Translations under genes and position numbers: made by a program | The notes under the pieces: generated by a model | The model's input: only the letters and a program-made list of their open reading frames with translations | The model's database searches: none | What the model was told of the DNA's origin: nothing | In this document: one piece after another, positions 16,154-24,458 of the stretch | Numbering within the stretch: position 1 is the first letter of the stretch | Layout: each line of letters starts with the position of its first letter | NCBI GenBank assembly: GCA_012800885.1 | Contig: JAAZIL010000047.1 | Coordinates: 1-29,970, forward strand | Reading direction: 5' to 3' | Source: Candidatus Dojkabacteria bacterium | Lineage (GTDB): Bacteria > Patescibacteriota > Dojkabacteria > SC72 | Length of the DNA stretch: 29,970 nucleotides

Positions 16154-17443
16154 ATGGCACACAAAACAATAACATCGATAGATGTAGGCTCATCTAAAAT
16201 TACTACAATAATTTCTTCCATAGAAGACGGACAATCCCCCTCTGTAATAGGGGTATGTTCTTACCCCAGTAAGGGGATAAAGAAAGGTGTAGTTGTTAAT
16301 ATTGATGATGCAACTAATGCAATTTCAGAGAGTGTAATGGCTGCAGAGAGAATGGCAGGGATTACAGTATCAGATGTATGTGTATCAATTAATGGTGAAT
16401 TAGTTACAAGTTTAAACAACAAGGGTGTTATTGCTGTATCTGGTTCTGAGATTACAATAGATGATACTTTCAGAGCAATAGAGAATGCCAGAACTCTCTC
16501 TCTGCCTGATAACTTGAATCCGATACATATTATTCCAAGGGAATTTGTTGTTGATAATCAAGGTGGTATTAAATATCCTATTGGAATGTCTGGAAGTAGA
16601 TTAGAGGTAGAGACTCATATTATTACTGCTCCTAACTCCTATTGGCAAAATATTAAGAAGTGTGTTGAACAATTAGGTTTAAATGTTGCAGATGTAGTAT
16701 TTACTGGTTGGGCTTCTTCTCTAGCTGTATTAACAGATACAGAGAAAGAGTTAGGAGTTACTCTATTAGATATTGGTGCAGGGACAACAAGTATCACTAT
16801 ATTCGAAGAGGGTGCTATTATTTACAGTAGTGTAATTCCTTTGGGAGGAGTTAATATTACAAGTGATATTGCAATTGGGTTACAAGTCTCTCTAGAAGAT
16901 GCAGAGAAAATTAAGGTTAATGTAGGAGATTTGTTTGAAAACAAGAAAAAAGCAGAGAGAACAGATTCAGATTCTACACCAGCCCTGTTAAGGAAAATAG
17001 AGGAAGAATCACCTAAGAAGAGTAAGGGAGATGAGGTTGATCTAGCTCTACTTAATATACCTAGTAAGAAGGTATCAAAAGAGATGTTAAACAGTATTAT
17101 AGAGGCTAGATGTGAGGAGATTTTTGAAATGGCGATTGATAATGTAAAGAAAGCAGGTTTTAAAATTGCTATGCCCGCTGGTATAGTTCTTACAGGGGGT
17201 AGTTCTCTTCTAAAAGATCTCTCTAAATCTGCACAGGAAGTATTTGGTGTAGCCTCTAGAGTAGGTTATCCTTCTGGACTAGGAGGAATGATAGAAGAGA
17301 TATCAGATCCATCATTTTCTTGTGTACAGGGAATTATTAAACATGAACTGGAAGGTGATATAGATTCGGATAGTACTACCATTAAGGGTGGTGGTAGTTT
17401 TTTTAAGAAGATAGTAGAATGGTTGAAATCATTGTTACCTTAA
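16154..17443 (+). CDS. ftsA: Cell division protein FtsA
   Basis: This 429-residue actin-fold ATPase has the phosphate-1 motif IDVGSSKI (9-16), the 1C subdomain (SVMAAERMAGITVSDVCVSINGE), phosphate-2 LLDIGAGTTSI and the adenosine motif IVLTGGSSLL. A linker of about 30 residues rich in Lys and Ser sits in the second half (KKAERTDSDSTPALL...). The C-terminus, after a glycine-rich linker, is an amphipathic helix (FFKKIVEWLKSLLP), the membrane-targeting sequence by which FtsA tethers FtsZ filaments. It lies 33 bases before ftsZ, the usual order. No strong Shine-Dalgarno precedes the ATG. Confidence 0.97.
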   Translation: MAHKTITSIDVGSSKITTIISSIEDGQSPSVIGVCSYPSKGIKKGVVVNIDDATNAISESVMAAERMAGITVSDVCVSINGELVTSLNNKGVIAVSGSEITIDDTFRAIENARTLSLPDNLNPIHIIPREFVVDNQGGIKYPIGMSGSRLEVETHIITAPNSYWQNIKKCVEQLGLNVADVVFTGWASSLAVLTDTEKELGVTLLDIGAGTTSITIFEEGAIIYSSVIPLGGVNITSDIAIGLQVSLEDAEKIKVNVGDLFENKKKAERTDSDSTPALLRKIEEESPKKSKGDEVDLALLNIPSKKVSKEMLNSIIEARCEEIFEMAIDNVKKAGFKIAMPAGIVLTGGSSLLKDLSKSAQEVFGVASRVGYPSGLGGMIEEISDPSFSCVQGIIKHELEGDIDSDSTTIKGGGSFFKKIVEWLKSLLP

Positions 17444-17458
17444 ACTGCCTAGTATAAT
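17432..17458 (+). promoter_or_regulatory. Possible ftsZ promoter at the ftsA end
   Basis: A perfect TATAAT (17453-17458) lies in the ftsA-ftsZ gap, 18 bases before the ftsZ ATG. TTGTTA (17432-17437) is 15 bases upstream, slightly short spacing. It would allow separate, higher FtsZ expression, as is common in other bacteria. Confidence 0.45.
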
Positions 17459-17476
17459 TTTAATAAGTAAAAGTTT

Positions 17477-18697
17477 ATGCCTCTAATTACAACAAATGTT
17501 GAACTAACTGCAAAAATTAAAGTTGTTGGGGTAGGTGGTGGTGGATGTAATGCAATTAATACTATGTTATCAGATTATGAGATTCCAGGTGTTGAATTTA
17601 TGGCTTTTAATACAGATGCACAAGCCCTTAAGCTCTCTAAAGCCCCTATTACTGTTCAGCTGGGTGAGACCTTAACAAAAGGGTTAGGAGTGGGTGGAAA
17701 CCATGTTCTAGGAGCAGAAGCAGCAGAGGAGAGCTTAGATACTATACAAGAGCATCTAGAGGGTGCTGATATGGTCTTTATTACAGCAGGAATGGGTGGT
17801 GGTACAGGTACTGGTGCTGCTCCAATTATTGCGGGTGTAGCTAAGAATATGGGTGCTTTAACTGTAGCTGTTGTAACTAAACCTTTTGATTTTGAAGGTA
17901 ACAAGAGAAGAGAGATAGCAGAAGAGGGTATAGCTAATCTGAGAGATAAAGTAGATACATTAATAATAGTTCCTAATCAGAGATTGTTAGAGATAGTAGA
18001 GGATAACATCTCCTTTATTGAAGCGATGAAAATGGTAGATTCTGTCTTAGCCGAAGGAGTTAATAGTATCTCTATGTTGATTAGTGAAACCGGCTATATT
18101 AACGCAGATTTTAGTGATGCAAAATCTGTCATGCAAGATGCAGGAACAGCACTAATGGGTATTGGGAGAGCAAGTGGAGAGAAGAGAGCTGAACAAGCTG
18201 CCAGATTAGCAACTACAAGTCCTCTACTTGATATGTCAATAGAAGGAGCAACAGGAGTCTTGTACAATGTAGTTGGTGCTGATTTAACACTACCAGAGGT
18301 GAGTTTAGTCTCAGAGTTAATTAAAGAAGCAGTAGATCCATCTGCAAATATTAAATTTGGAGCTCAGATTGATCCTTCCCTTGAAGATGAGATAGTAATT
18401 ACAATTGTAGCTACAGGTTTTGATGAGAGTAGACAGATTTATACTAAACATCAGAAGGGAGAGGAAGAGATAGATGATTTTGAGATAGATGAGATACCTT
18501 TAGATGATGAGCTTTCAGAAGAAGATATAATTGAGAAGAAACCTGATTTTTTTGATGCGATAGAGGAGGAGAAAGAGGAGATTACCTCAGAGCCTGATTT
18601 AGACCTTCCAGTATCATTAGATGAGAAAGAATTTGAAGATCCTCTTGAGAAGCCTGCTTTTATGAGAAGGATTCTGGATAAAAAGAAGAAAAAGTAG
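17477..18697 (+). CDS. ftsZ: Cell division protein FtsZ
   Basis: This 406-residue tubulin homologue has GVGGGGCNA (18-26), the GTP-binding signature GGGTGTG (107-113) and the T7 synergy loop NADFSDAKSVM needed for GTP hydrolysis by the next subunit. After the globular core, an acidic linker (about 315-385, many Glu and Asp) leads to a conserved C-terminal peptide (KPAFMRRI) and a lysine tail, the docking site for FtsA. It polymerises into the Z-ring. No Shine-Dalgarno is seen before the ATG. Confidence 0.99.
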   Translation: MPLITTNVELTAKIKVVGVGGGGCNAINTMLSDYEIPGVEFMAFNTDAQALKLSKAPITVQLGETLTKGLGVGGNHVLGAEAAEESLDTIQEHLEGADMVFITAGMGGGTGTGAAPIIAGVAKNMGALTVAVVTKPFDFEGNKRREIAEEGIANLRDKVDTLIIVPNQRLLEIVEDNISFIEAMKMVDSVLAEGVNSISMLISETGYINADFSDAKSVMQDAGTALMGIGRASGEKRAEQAARLATTSPLLDMSIEGATGVLYNVVGADLTLPEVSLVSELIKEAVDPSANIKFGAQIDPSLEDEIVITIVATGFDESRQIYTKHQKGEEEIDDFEIDEIPLDDELSEEDIIEKKPDFFDAIEEEKEEITSEPDLDLPVSLDEKEFEDPLEKPAFMRRILDKKKKK

Positions 18698-18700
18698 AAA

Positions 18701-18928
18701 GTGATTATCAATGTAAAAGTTACTACTCGTTCTCGAAAGAGTGATGTAAAAGTATCTGATGGCGTATACCTAGTTTCTCTCAAGAGTCTACCCTTTAAGA
18801 ACAAGGCTAATATTGAATTAATTAATACCCTATCTTCATATTTTAATGTTTCAAAATCTTCTATTAAAATATTAAGAGGTTTAAAAAGTAGACACAAATT
18901 AGTGGAAATTAAGCAAGATGATACTTAA
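18701..18928 (+). CDS. DUF167 (YggU-family) protein
   Basis: This 75-residue protein has the DUF167 pattern: INVKVTTRSRKSDV, then VSLKSLPFKNKANIELINTLSSYF and SSIKILRGLKSRHKLVEI. The domain is a small alpha/beta fold of unknown function, often found near division or ribosomal genes. It begins with GTG three bases after the ftsZ stop. Its end overlaps the next gene by 11 bases, so translation is probably coupled. Confidence 0.85.
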   Translation: MIINVKVTTRSRKSDVKVSDGVYLVSLKSLPFKNKANIELINTLSSYFNVSKSSIKILRGLKSRHKLVEIKQDDT

Positions 18929-20222
18929 AAGAAGAGAGAAGCAAAGGATAAAAATTGATTTTACTATTCTTCTATGTTTACTATTCCTTGGTGTAATAGG
19001 TATCATTACTCTTCTCTCAACAACTGTCCAACCAGATGGTTCCTTTGGTAGTTTAACTATAGTGTATAGGCAGGTCCTATTTTTAATTTTCGGTATGATA
19101 CTATACTTTATCTTCTCCTTGGTAGATATTAATATATTTAAATACTGGCAGGTAATCTTAGGGATATATCTTTTGACAATAGTCTCTCTTATTCTTGTAC
19201 TTTTAATAGGCCCTGTTATTAATAATGTTCAGAGATGGATAGTAATTGGAGGTATACAGATACAACCCTCAGAGATTGCGAAAGTAACTGTTATTCTTAC
19301 AACAACCTACATTTTTACTTTTAGAGAGAGATATAATCAGTGGCTACTCCTTTCTCTCTCACTATTGGTTACACTTCCGATTGTATTATTAGTCTATTTA
19401 CAACCAGCAGGTAGTATGTCTGTATTAATACTTTTAATATGGTTTTTTGTTGCCTTTACAGGTTTAAGTAATCAATTAAGAAATACTATCGCTCTTCTAG
19501 TATCGTTATTAATTATGTTCTCTCTTTTCCTTATTAGTATTAGTGGTAATTGGATATATATATTACTCCTTTTTGTATCTATTATCTTAGGAGTATTCGG
19601 TTATTACTTTAGAGATAATTGGAAACCAATAATAATTGGAAGTATTATTGTAGGTCTAATACTAGGCTCTCTTAGTGTAGTACTGTATAAGAAGGTTTTA
19701 AGAGATTATCAGAGAAACAGAATAGAAGCTTTTCTTAATCCAAGTGAAACAAGTAAAGATATAGGTTTTAATGTAGATCAAGCTAGAATAGCTATCGGTT
19801 CAGGACAGATATGGGGGAAAGGGTTTGGTAATGGTACTCAGAGTAAGAGAGATTTTCTACCGGAGCATCAAACCGACTTTATATACGCATCTTTTGCAGA
19901 AGAGTTCGGTCTTAGTGGTACTCTTTTTCTTCTCTCTCTGTACGGGATCTTACTTGTGAAGATATTAATTATCTCTATTGATAATGCCAACAATAGTTTT
20001 TTCTCTATGATACTGGTTGGAATTTCAATTAAATTACTTTTAGAGATATTTATAAATATCGGAACAAATACAGGAATTATTCCTGCAACCGGTATCCCTT
20101 TGCCACTAATTAGTGCAGGAGGTACTATTACAGTGATGACACTATTCTCATTTGGCTTAATTCAAAGTATAATAAACAGGAGTGAAGGTAGAGATAGTAG
20201 TAATATAATTGACAATTTCTAA
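18918..20222 (+). CDS. SEDS-family peptidoglycan glycosyltransferase (RodA/FtsW)
   Basis: This 434-residue protein has about ten membrane spans. It carries SEDS motifs: NVQRWIVIGGIQIQPSEIAK, then AIGSGQIWGKGFGNGTQ, DFLPEHQTDFIYASFAEEFG and, near the end, ATGIPLPLISAGGT. SEDS proteins polymerise lipid II into glycan strands together with a class B penicillin-binding protein. The GIPLPL-type ending and the GTQ loop are closer to RodA than FtsW. The location after ftsZ would suggest FtsW. I therefore leave the symbol open; it may serve both elongation and division if it is the only SEDS protein. Confidence 0.88.
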   Translation: MILKRREKQRIKIDFTILLCLLFLGVIGIITLLSTTVQPDGSFGSLTIVYRQVLFLIFGMILYFIFSLVDINIFKYWQVILGIYLLTIVSLILVLLIGPVINNVQRWIVIGGIQIQPSEIAKVTVILTTTYIFTFRERYNQWLLLSLSLLVTLPIVLLVYLQPAGSMSVLILLIWFFVAFTGLSNQLRNTIALLVSLLIMFSLFLISISGNWIYILLLFVSIILGVFGYYFRDNWKPIIIGSIIVGLILGSLSVVLYKKVLRDYQRNRIEAFLNPSETSKDIGFNVDQARIAIGSGQIWGKGFGNGTQSKRDFLPEHQTDFIYASFAEEFGLSGTLFLLSLYGILLVKILIISIDNANNSFFSMILVGISIKLLLEIFINIGTNTGIIPATGIPLPLISAGGTITVMTLFSFGLIQSIINRSEGRDSSNIIDNF

Positions 20223-20237
20223 TTAATAACATAAAAT
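20209..20237 (+). promoter_or_regulatory. Promoter of rplU
   Basis: A perfect -35 TTGACA (20209-20214), a 17-base spacer and TAAAAT (20232-20237, five of six) end only 9 bases before the rplU ATG. No Shine-Dalgarno is present, so a leaderless mRNA is expected. The -35 overlaps the last codons of the SEDS gene. Confidence 0.7.
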
Positions 20238-20246
20238 CCTCTCGTT

Positions 20247-20576
20247 ATGACCAAATCAAATGAACAAAAATTTGCAGTTATTCAATTATCAGGTTCTCAG
20301 ATAAAAGTCTATGAAGGCAAAGAGTACGAAGTAAACAAACTAAAAGGTAATAAAGGAGATACCATTGAGATAGAAGAGGTACTTCTAATTGTAAATGGAG
20401 AAGATATTAGAATAGGAGAACCTTATCTGAAAGATAGTAAAGTTCTCTTAGAGATTACATCTCAGAAAAAAGATAAGAAAGTTAATGTAGTAAAGTATAA
20501 AGCTAAATCTAGGTATAGAAGAACATACGGTCACAGAGCTTTAATTACAAGAGTATTGGTTAAAGAGATTAAATAA
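20247..20576 (+). CDS. rplU: Large-subunit ribosomal protein bL21
   Basis: This 109-residue protein has the bL21 pattern: FAVIQLSGSQIKVYEGKEYEVNKL, then GDTIEIEEVLLI, and the RNA-binding end YKAKSRYRRTYGHRALITRVLVKEI. An extra N-terminal stretch of about seven residues (MTKSNEQ) precedes the usual start. bL21 contacts 23S rRNA domain II. The gene has its own promoter. Its stop overlaps the start of the methyltransferase gene as TAATG. Confidence 0.96.
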   Translation: MTKSNEQKFAVIQLSGSQIKVYEGKEYEVNKLKGNKGDTIEIEEVLLIVNGEDIRIGEPYLKDSKVLLEITSQKKDKKVNVVKYKAKSRYRRTYGHRALITRVLVKEIK

Positions 20577-21730
20577 TGCGATATTTTTTTGAATCTGGTG
20601 TTTTTCCTGAACTCTCATTTGTAGAACTTGTCTCTGTATTCCATTCCTTTAACATCTCTCCCGATTGTATAAGAAGGACTGATGAGAAGATACTTCTAGT
20701 AGAGAGTAATGCATTGACTATCAACGAGTTACATAAGATATTTCTCAGGTTAGGAGGTTTTGTACGTTTCGGTATTGTAATAGATGACCTTGATACCTTC
20801 TTAACTCCATATACTAAACAGGAAAAAATAACATTTGCTGTTTCATCACTTAATAGTAAAAATGTTACCCTTAAAGAGATTCAAAGCCTCTCTAATGATA
20901 TTAAGAGGAATTTTAAGAAGATAGGTATTTCATCTAGATTTATACTACCAAAGAGAAATGTTTTAAATGCTGCTCAGATAACAAAGAATAATATTCTAGA
21001 AGAAGGTTTCGAATTATGTATATTTGATATTAAAAGAGAGAGATATTTTGGTAATACTATTGCAGTGCAGGATATCAATTCTTTTGTAAAGAGAGATTTA
21101 GATAAACCTTTTAGTGATTATGATATGGGCGTACTACCTCAGAAACTGGCGCGTATTATGTGTAATCTTACTGGATTAAAAGAAGGCATTATATGGGATC
21201 CTTTCTGTGGAAGTGGAACTATTCTCATGGAAGCAAGTGAACTCGGTTTTGATGTATTAGGCTCTGATATAGATATTAGATCCATTGAGGGTAGTGAGCA
21301 GAATCTTAGATGGCTTTTAGGAGAAGATACCAAGTATAATGTTTTCTATCTAGATATTCATAATGTTGAGAAAAAAGCTATTAGACATCTAAAGTTAACA
21401 GGAATTAATGCAGTTGTATGTGAGCCTTTTATGGGACCACCTCAGAGGAGAGTAATAAGTATGTCTAAGGCTGAAGAACTGCTGAATAATGTAAAGAAAA
21501 TATATATATCACTATTTAAAGTTTTGGATCAGATATCAACAAGTAATTTCAAAGTAGTATTAATTTTACCAGAATACAAAACAACTAACGGTTGGATTTC
21601 ACTTAGAATAAAGGATATTGTTGGTAAGAAATGGGATATACTTAATAGGCAATTAGGAGAAAAAGACTTGAAATGGAAGAGGATAAATAGTATTATCACA
21701 AGGAGTATTTTTGTACTCTCAAAGAAGTAA
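20576..21730 (+). CDS. THUMP/UPF0020-type RNA N2-guanine methyltransferase (Trm11-like)
   Basis: The 384-residue protein has an N-terminal region (about 1-60, MRYFFESGVFPELSFVELVSVF) resembling the leading domain of Trm11/TrmG10 enzymes. A THUMP-like middle follows. The Rossmann methyltransferase has AdoMet motif DPFCGSGT (208-215) and a second acidic loop (VLGSDIDIRSIEGSEQNL). The catalytic loop, usually DPPYG, reads EPFMGPP (283-289). That could be an altered active site or a lineage-specific version. The likely substrate is a tRNA guanine such as G10, but rRNA is possible. It lies between rplU and rpmA, a slot that in Firmicutes holds the Prp protease gene. Confidence 0.75.
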   Translation: MRYFFESGVFPELSFVELVSVFHSFNISPDCIRRTDEKILLVESNALTINELHKIFLRLGGFVRFGIVIDDLDTFLTPYTKQEKITFAVSSLNSKNVTLKEIQSLSNDIKRNFKKIGISSRFILPKRNVLNAAQITKNNILEEGFELCIFDIKRERYFGNTIAVQDINSFVKRDLDKPFSDYDMGVLPQKLARIMCNLTGLKEGIIWDPFCGSGTILMEASELGFDVLGSDIDIRSIEGSEQNLRWLLGEDTKYNVFYLDIHNVEKKAIRHLKLTGINAVVCEPFMGPPQRRVISMSKAEELLNNVKKIYISLFKVLDQISTSNFKVVLILPEYKTTNGWISLRIKDIVGKKWDILNRQLGEKDLKWKRINSIITRSIFVLSKK

Positions 21731-21752
21731 TTAACTTGTATCTGTTTTTTTT

Positions 21753-22019
21753 ATGGCACGTACAGTTGCAGCAGGAAGTGTAGTCACATCGAGTAATGTT
21801 CCAGGAAAGAGGCTCGGTGTAAAAAAGTATGAAGGAGAGATGGTTAGATCTGGTAATATAATCTTAAGACAGAGAGGATCTGTTTTTCACCCAGGTAAAA
21901 ACACCTATATGTCAAAAGATTTTACTATACATGCTAATACTAACGGTAAGGTAAAATTTAGAAAAATGTCTGGTTACAAAAGAGGTCAGTACTATGTAGA
22001 TGTAGTGGAAAGTGTATAA
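21753..22019 (+). CDS. rpmA: Large-subunit ribosomal protein bL27
   Basis: The body is clear bL27: KRLGVKKYEGEMVRSGNIILRQRG, then FHPGKNTYMSKDFTIHA and GKVKF. The N-terminal tail, which in other bacteria reaches into the peptidyl-transferase centre, is the usual length. It reads ARTVAAGSVVTSSNVPG, lacking most of the basic residues found in the common AHKKAGGSTRNGRDS. It is 88 residues, normal. The ATG follows a run of eight T bases with no Shine-Dalgarno. Confidence 0.96.
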   Translation: MARTVAAGSVVTSSNVPGKRLGVKKYEGEMVRSGNIILRQRGSVFHPGKNTYMSKDFTIHANTNGKVKFRKMSGYKRGQYYVDVVESV

Positions 22020-22025
22020 TAGGTA

Positions 22026-22769
22026 ATGAAGAGAGAGAAATTTATTCAGATAGAGAGTAAAAATGCTATATTAGAGCTACTTAAAGAGGGTAGAGAATTT
22101 CAAAGTATCTATATTGCCGCTTCTGCATTTAAAGATGACAAGACTAAAGAGATTGTCAAGTTGGCAGGCCAGAGAAAAATTCCTATGTTTAGAGTTCCTA
22201 AAAAAACTCTTATGCGAAGACTGAAAGCCTCAAGGTCAGAGAGTGTTGTGGGGATGATGTACTCTACGAATGTTTGGAACTTAGAAGAACTTCTAGAGAG
22301 TATTTATCGAGAGAGAAAGATTCCCTTCTTTTTAGTATTAGATGGTATTAAATATACTCAGAATATTGCAGCTATAATGAGGACTGCTTTTGCAACAGGA
22401 GTTAATGGAATTATTATTGATAACAGAGATGGGAATGTTGTTACTGATGAAACTATTAGGGTATCTATGGGTGCGGCAGAGAGAATTCCTTTGGTAGAGA
22501 TGAACCTATTTACAGCCATGAAGATATTAAAGAAGGAAGATATTAAAGTATTTGGAATTCATATGGAGGGTGAAGTCTATTACAATGCAGATTTAACTGG
22601 TCCCTGTGCCTTTATTCTTGGAGCAGAAGATACAGGTATTTCGACAGGTATGCTAGAAAGAGCTGATAAGAGAATTTCAATTCCAATGAGAGAAGGTATC
22701 GGCTCACTAAATGTTAGTGTGAGTGCAGGAGTATTAATGTATGAGAAGTTAAGACAAGAGGTAAGCTAA
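22026..22769 (+). CDS. rlmB: TrmH/SpoU-family rRNA 2'-O-methyltransferase (RlmB-like)
   Basis: This 247-residue protein has an N-terminal substrate-binding domain (about 1-75, including AILELLKEGREFQSIYIAA). A SPOUT knot domain follows with the three family motifs: NIAAIMRTAFATG, ILGAEDTGIS and SIPMREGIGSLNVSVSAGVLMYE. RlmB methylates the ribose of G2251 in the 23S rRNA P-loop. The sister tRNA enzyme TrmH is less likely because the N-terminal domain is of the RlmB type. It lies seven bases after rpmA and its stop overlaps convergent parB by four bases. Confidence 0.88.
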   Translation: MKREKFIQIESKNAILELLKEGREFQSIYIAASAFKDDKTKEIVKLAGQRKIPMFRVPKKTLMRRLKASRSESVVGMMYSTNVWNLEELLESIYRERKIPFFLVLDGIKYTQNIAAIMRTAFATGVNGIIIDNRDGNVVTDETIRVSMGAAERIPLVEMNLFTAMKILKKEDIKVFGIHMEGEVYYNADLTGPCAFILGAEDTGISTGMLERADKRISIPMREGIGSLNVSVSAGVLMYEKLRQEVS

Positions 22770-23638
22770 TATTTATCATAATCTTGAACACCTAGCTTTT
22801 TAAGTAGATCTTCTAGTTCAGACTTACTCATAAACCTTATTATTATCCTTCCTCCTTTACTTAATCTTCTTACATTAGTAGTATAACCGATTTTCTCTGT
22901 TAACATCTCTCCATACCTAAGTAAATCAGGGTAATCTGTTTGAATTCTCTTGTATTTAGCACTTCTTCCATAATTTATCTTCCTAACCAGAGATTCTGTT
23001 TGTCTTACACTTAATCCTCTCTTGATTACAATATCTGTTGCTGCAATTAAGGAGTCATTATCTCTAATACCTAGTAGTGCTCTTGCGTGCCCTTCAGATA
23101 TCGTTTCATTTAATACTGCTTCTTTTACAGGATCTGGTAATTTTAGTAGCCTAATTTTATTCGATATTGTTACTCTATTTAAACCAACCTTTTTAGCTAT
23201 TTCTAACTGAGGTAGACCGAATTCACTCTGTAATTGATTAAAGGCCTGAGCTTCTTCAATAGGGTTAAGATCTTGTCTCTGAATATTCTCAATAATAGCT
23301 AACTCAAGCATCTCTTGAGGGGAAGATTCTTTAATTACAATAGGTACATACTTTAGACCAGCAAGTTGGGCTGCTCTGAATCGTCTTTCGCCTGCTATTA
23401 TGAAATATTTTTCTGAATTTTTATCTTTAGTAACAATTAATGGTTGGATAATACCACTACCTCTAATAGAATCAGCTAAGCCGATTAATTCTTGAGGATC
23501 TATACTCATTCTAGGTTGAAATGGGTTAGGTAGTATTTTGTTAATATCAAATTTCTCCCTATATGCACTAGATGAATTATCTATTTGATGTGAATCAATT
23601 AGAGCGGCTAATCCTTTTCCTAATCTATTGTCTTCCAT
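22766..23638 (-). CDS. parB: Chromosome partitioning protein ParB
   Basis: This 290-residue protein begins with a short ParA-contact end (LGKGLAALID). The CTP-binding domain carries GERRFRAA at 83-90, and ENIQRQDLNPIEEA follows. A helix-turn-helix (LEIAKKVGLNRVTISNKIRLLKLP) binds parS, and the last 40 residues form the dimerisation domain. ParB spreads along DNA as a CTP-dependent clamp around parS near the origin. I found no full parS (TGTTTCAC-GTGAAACA) in this window. The gene follows parA by 17 bases. Confidence 0.97.
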   Translation of the reverse strand: MEDNRLGKGLAALIDSHQIDNSSSAYREKFDINKILPNPFQPRMSIDPQELIGLADSIRGSGIIQPLIVTKDKNSEKYFIIAGERRFRAAQLAGLKYVPIVIKESSPQEMLELAIIENIQRQDLNPIEEAQAFNQLQSEFGLPQLEIAKKVGLNRVTISNKIRLLKLPDPVKEAVLNETISEGHARALLGIRDNDSLIAATDIVIKRGLSVRQTESLVRKINYGRSAKYKRIQTDYPDLLRYGEMLTEKIGYTTNVRRLSKGGRIIIRFMSKSELEDLLKKLGVQDYDKY

Positions 23639-23655
23639 ATTGTATTAATATTAAT

Positions 23656-24447
23656 TTAAAGAAATTTTTTAATAAACTCTCTAGCTAAAGAATTGTATGC
23701 TCTTGCACCAGTGGATTTACTATCGTATTGGAATATTGTTTTACCGTGTGAGGGTGCTTCTGAGAGCCTAACATTTCTAGGTACAACAGTTTCAAATGCA
23801 GATTCCTTAAAAAAGTGTCTAACATCTTCTACTACACTTGAAGAGAGTTTAGTCCTACTATCATACATAGTGAGTATTACACCACCTAGCACTAGAGTAG
23901 GGTTAATACCTTTTATTAAATTCATAGTATTAATTAATTGACCGAGACCTTCTAAAGCAAAATATTCACATTGTATAGGGATCAGTAATTTATTTGAAGC
24001 ACCTAGTGCATTGATAGTGAGTAATCCTAAAGAAGGAGGGCAATCAATTATTACAAGATCAAATTCATTTTTAATATCCTCTAGAGCTTTTTTAAGTAGT
24101 GTTTCTCTACTTAGCATATTAACCATCTCTATCTCTGCACCGGCTAATGAGAGATGTGAAGGTACTAGAAATAAATTGGGTGTTGAAGTAGTAACAAATA
24201 CAGAGTGAATCGGTGTTGAATTAACTAATACATTATAGATATTCTTGTATGGAGCTTTTCCATCTGTATCCCAACTCTGTTTATCAAACTGTTGAGTAAA
24301 TCCTAAACCGGAAGATAGATTCGCTTGAGGATCAAGATCTATTAACAAGACTTTTTTACCTTTTTTTGCAATAGCAGCACCTAAGTTCAATGTGGTAGTA
24401 GTTTTACCTACCCCTCCTTTCTGATTTGCAATTACAAAAATATCCAT
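23656..24447 (-). CDS. parA: Chromosome partitioning ATPase ParA (Soj)
   Basis: This 263-residue deviant-Walker ATPase has KGGVGKTT (10-17), with the signature lysines at 10 and 15. DLDPQANLSSGLG, the Walker B-like VIIDCPPSLG and PIQCEYFALEGLGQL are also present. The short N-terminus, without a helix-turn-helix, is the chromosomal Soj type. It forms the nucleoid-bound gradient that moves ParB-parS complexes. It lies 11 bases after lepB and before parB on the same strand. Confidence 0.97.
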   Translation of the reverse strand: MDIFVIANQKGGVGKTTTTLNLGAAIAKKGKKVLLIDLDPQANLSSGLGFTQQFDKQSWDTDGKAPYKNIYNVLVNSTPIHSVFVTTSTPNLFLVPSHLSLAGAEIEMVNMLSRETLLKKALEDIKNEFDLVIIDCPPSLGLLTINALGASNKLLIPIQCEYFALEGLGQLINTMNLIKGINPTLVLGGVILTMYDSRTKLSSSVVEDVRHFFKESAFETVVPRNVRLSEAPSHGKTIFQYDSKSTGARAYNSLAREFIKKFL

Positions 24448-24458
24448 AACTTAATCTA

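Noticed and set aside
22766..24447. A replication origin beside parA-parB
   Set aside because: There is no dnaA, no clustered DnaA boxes and no full parS, and intergenic gaps are under 20 bases. The origin may be near but is not in this window.
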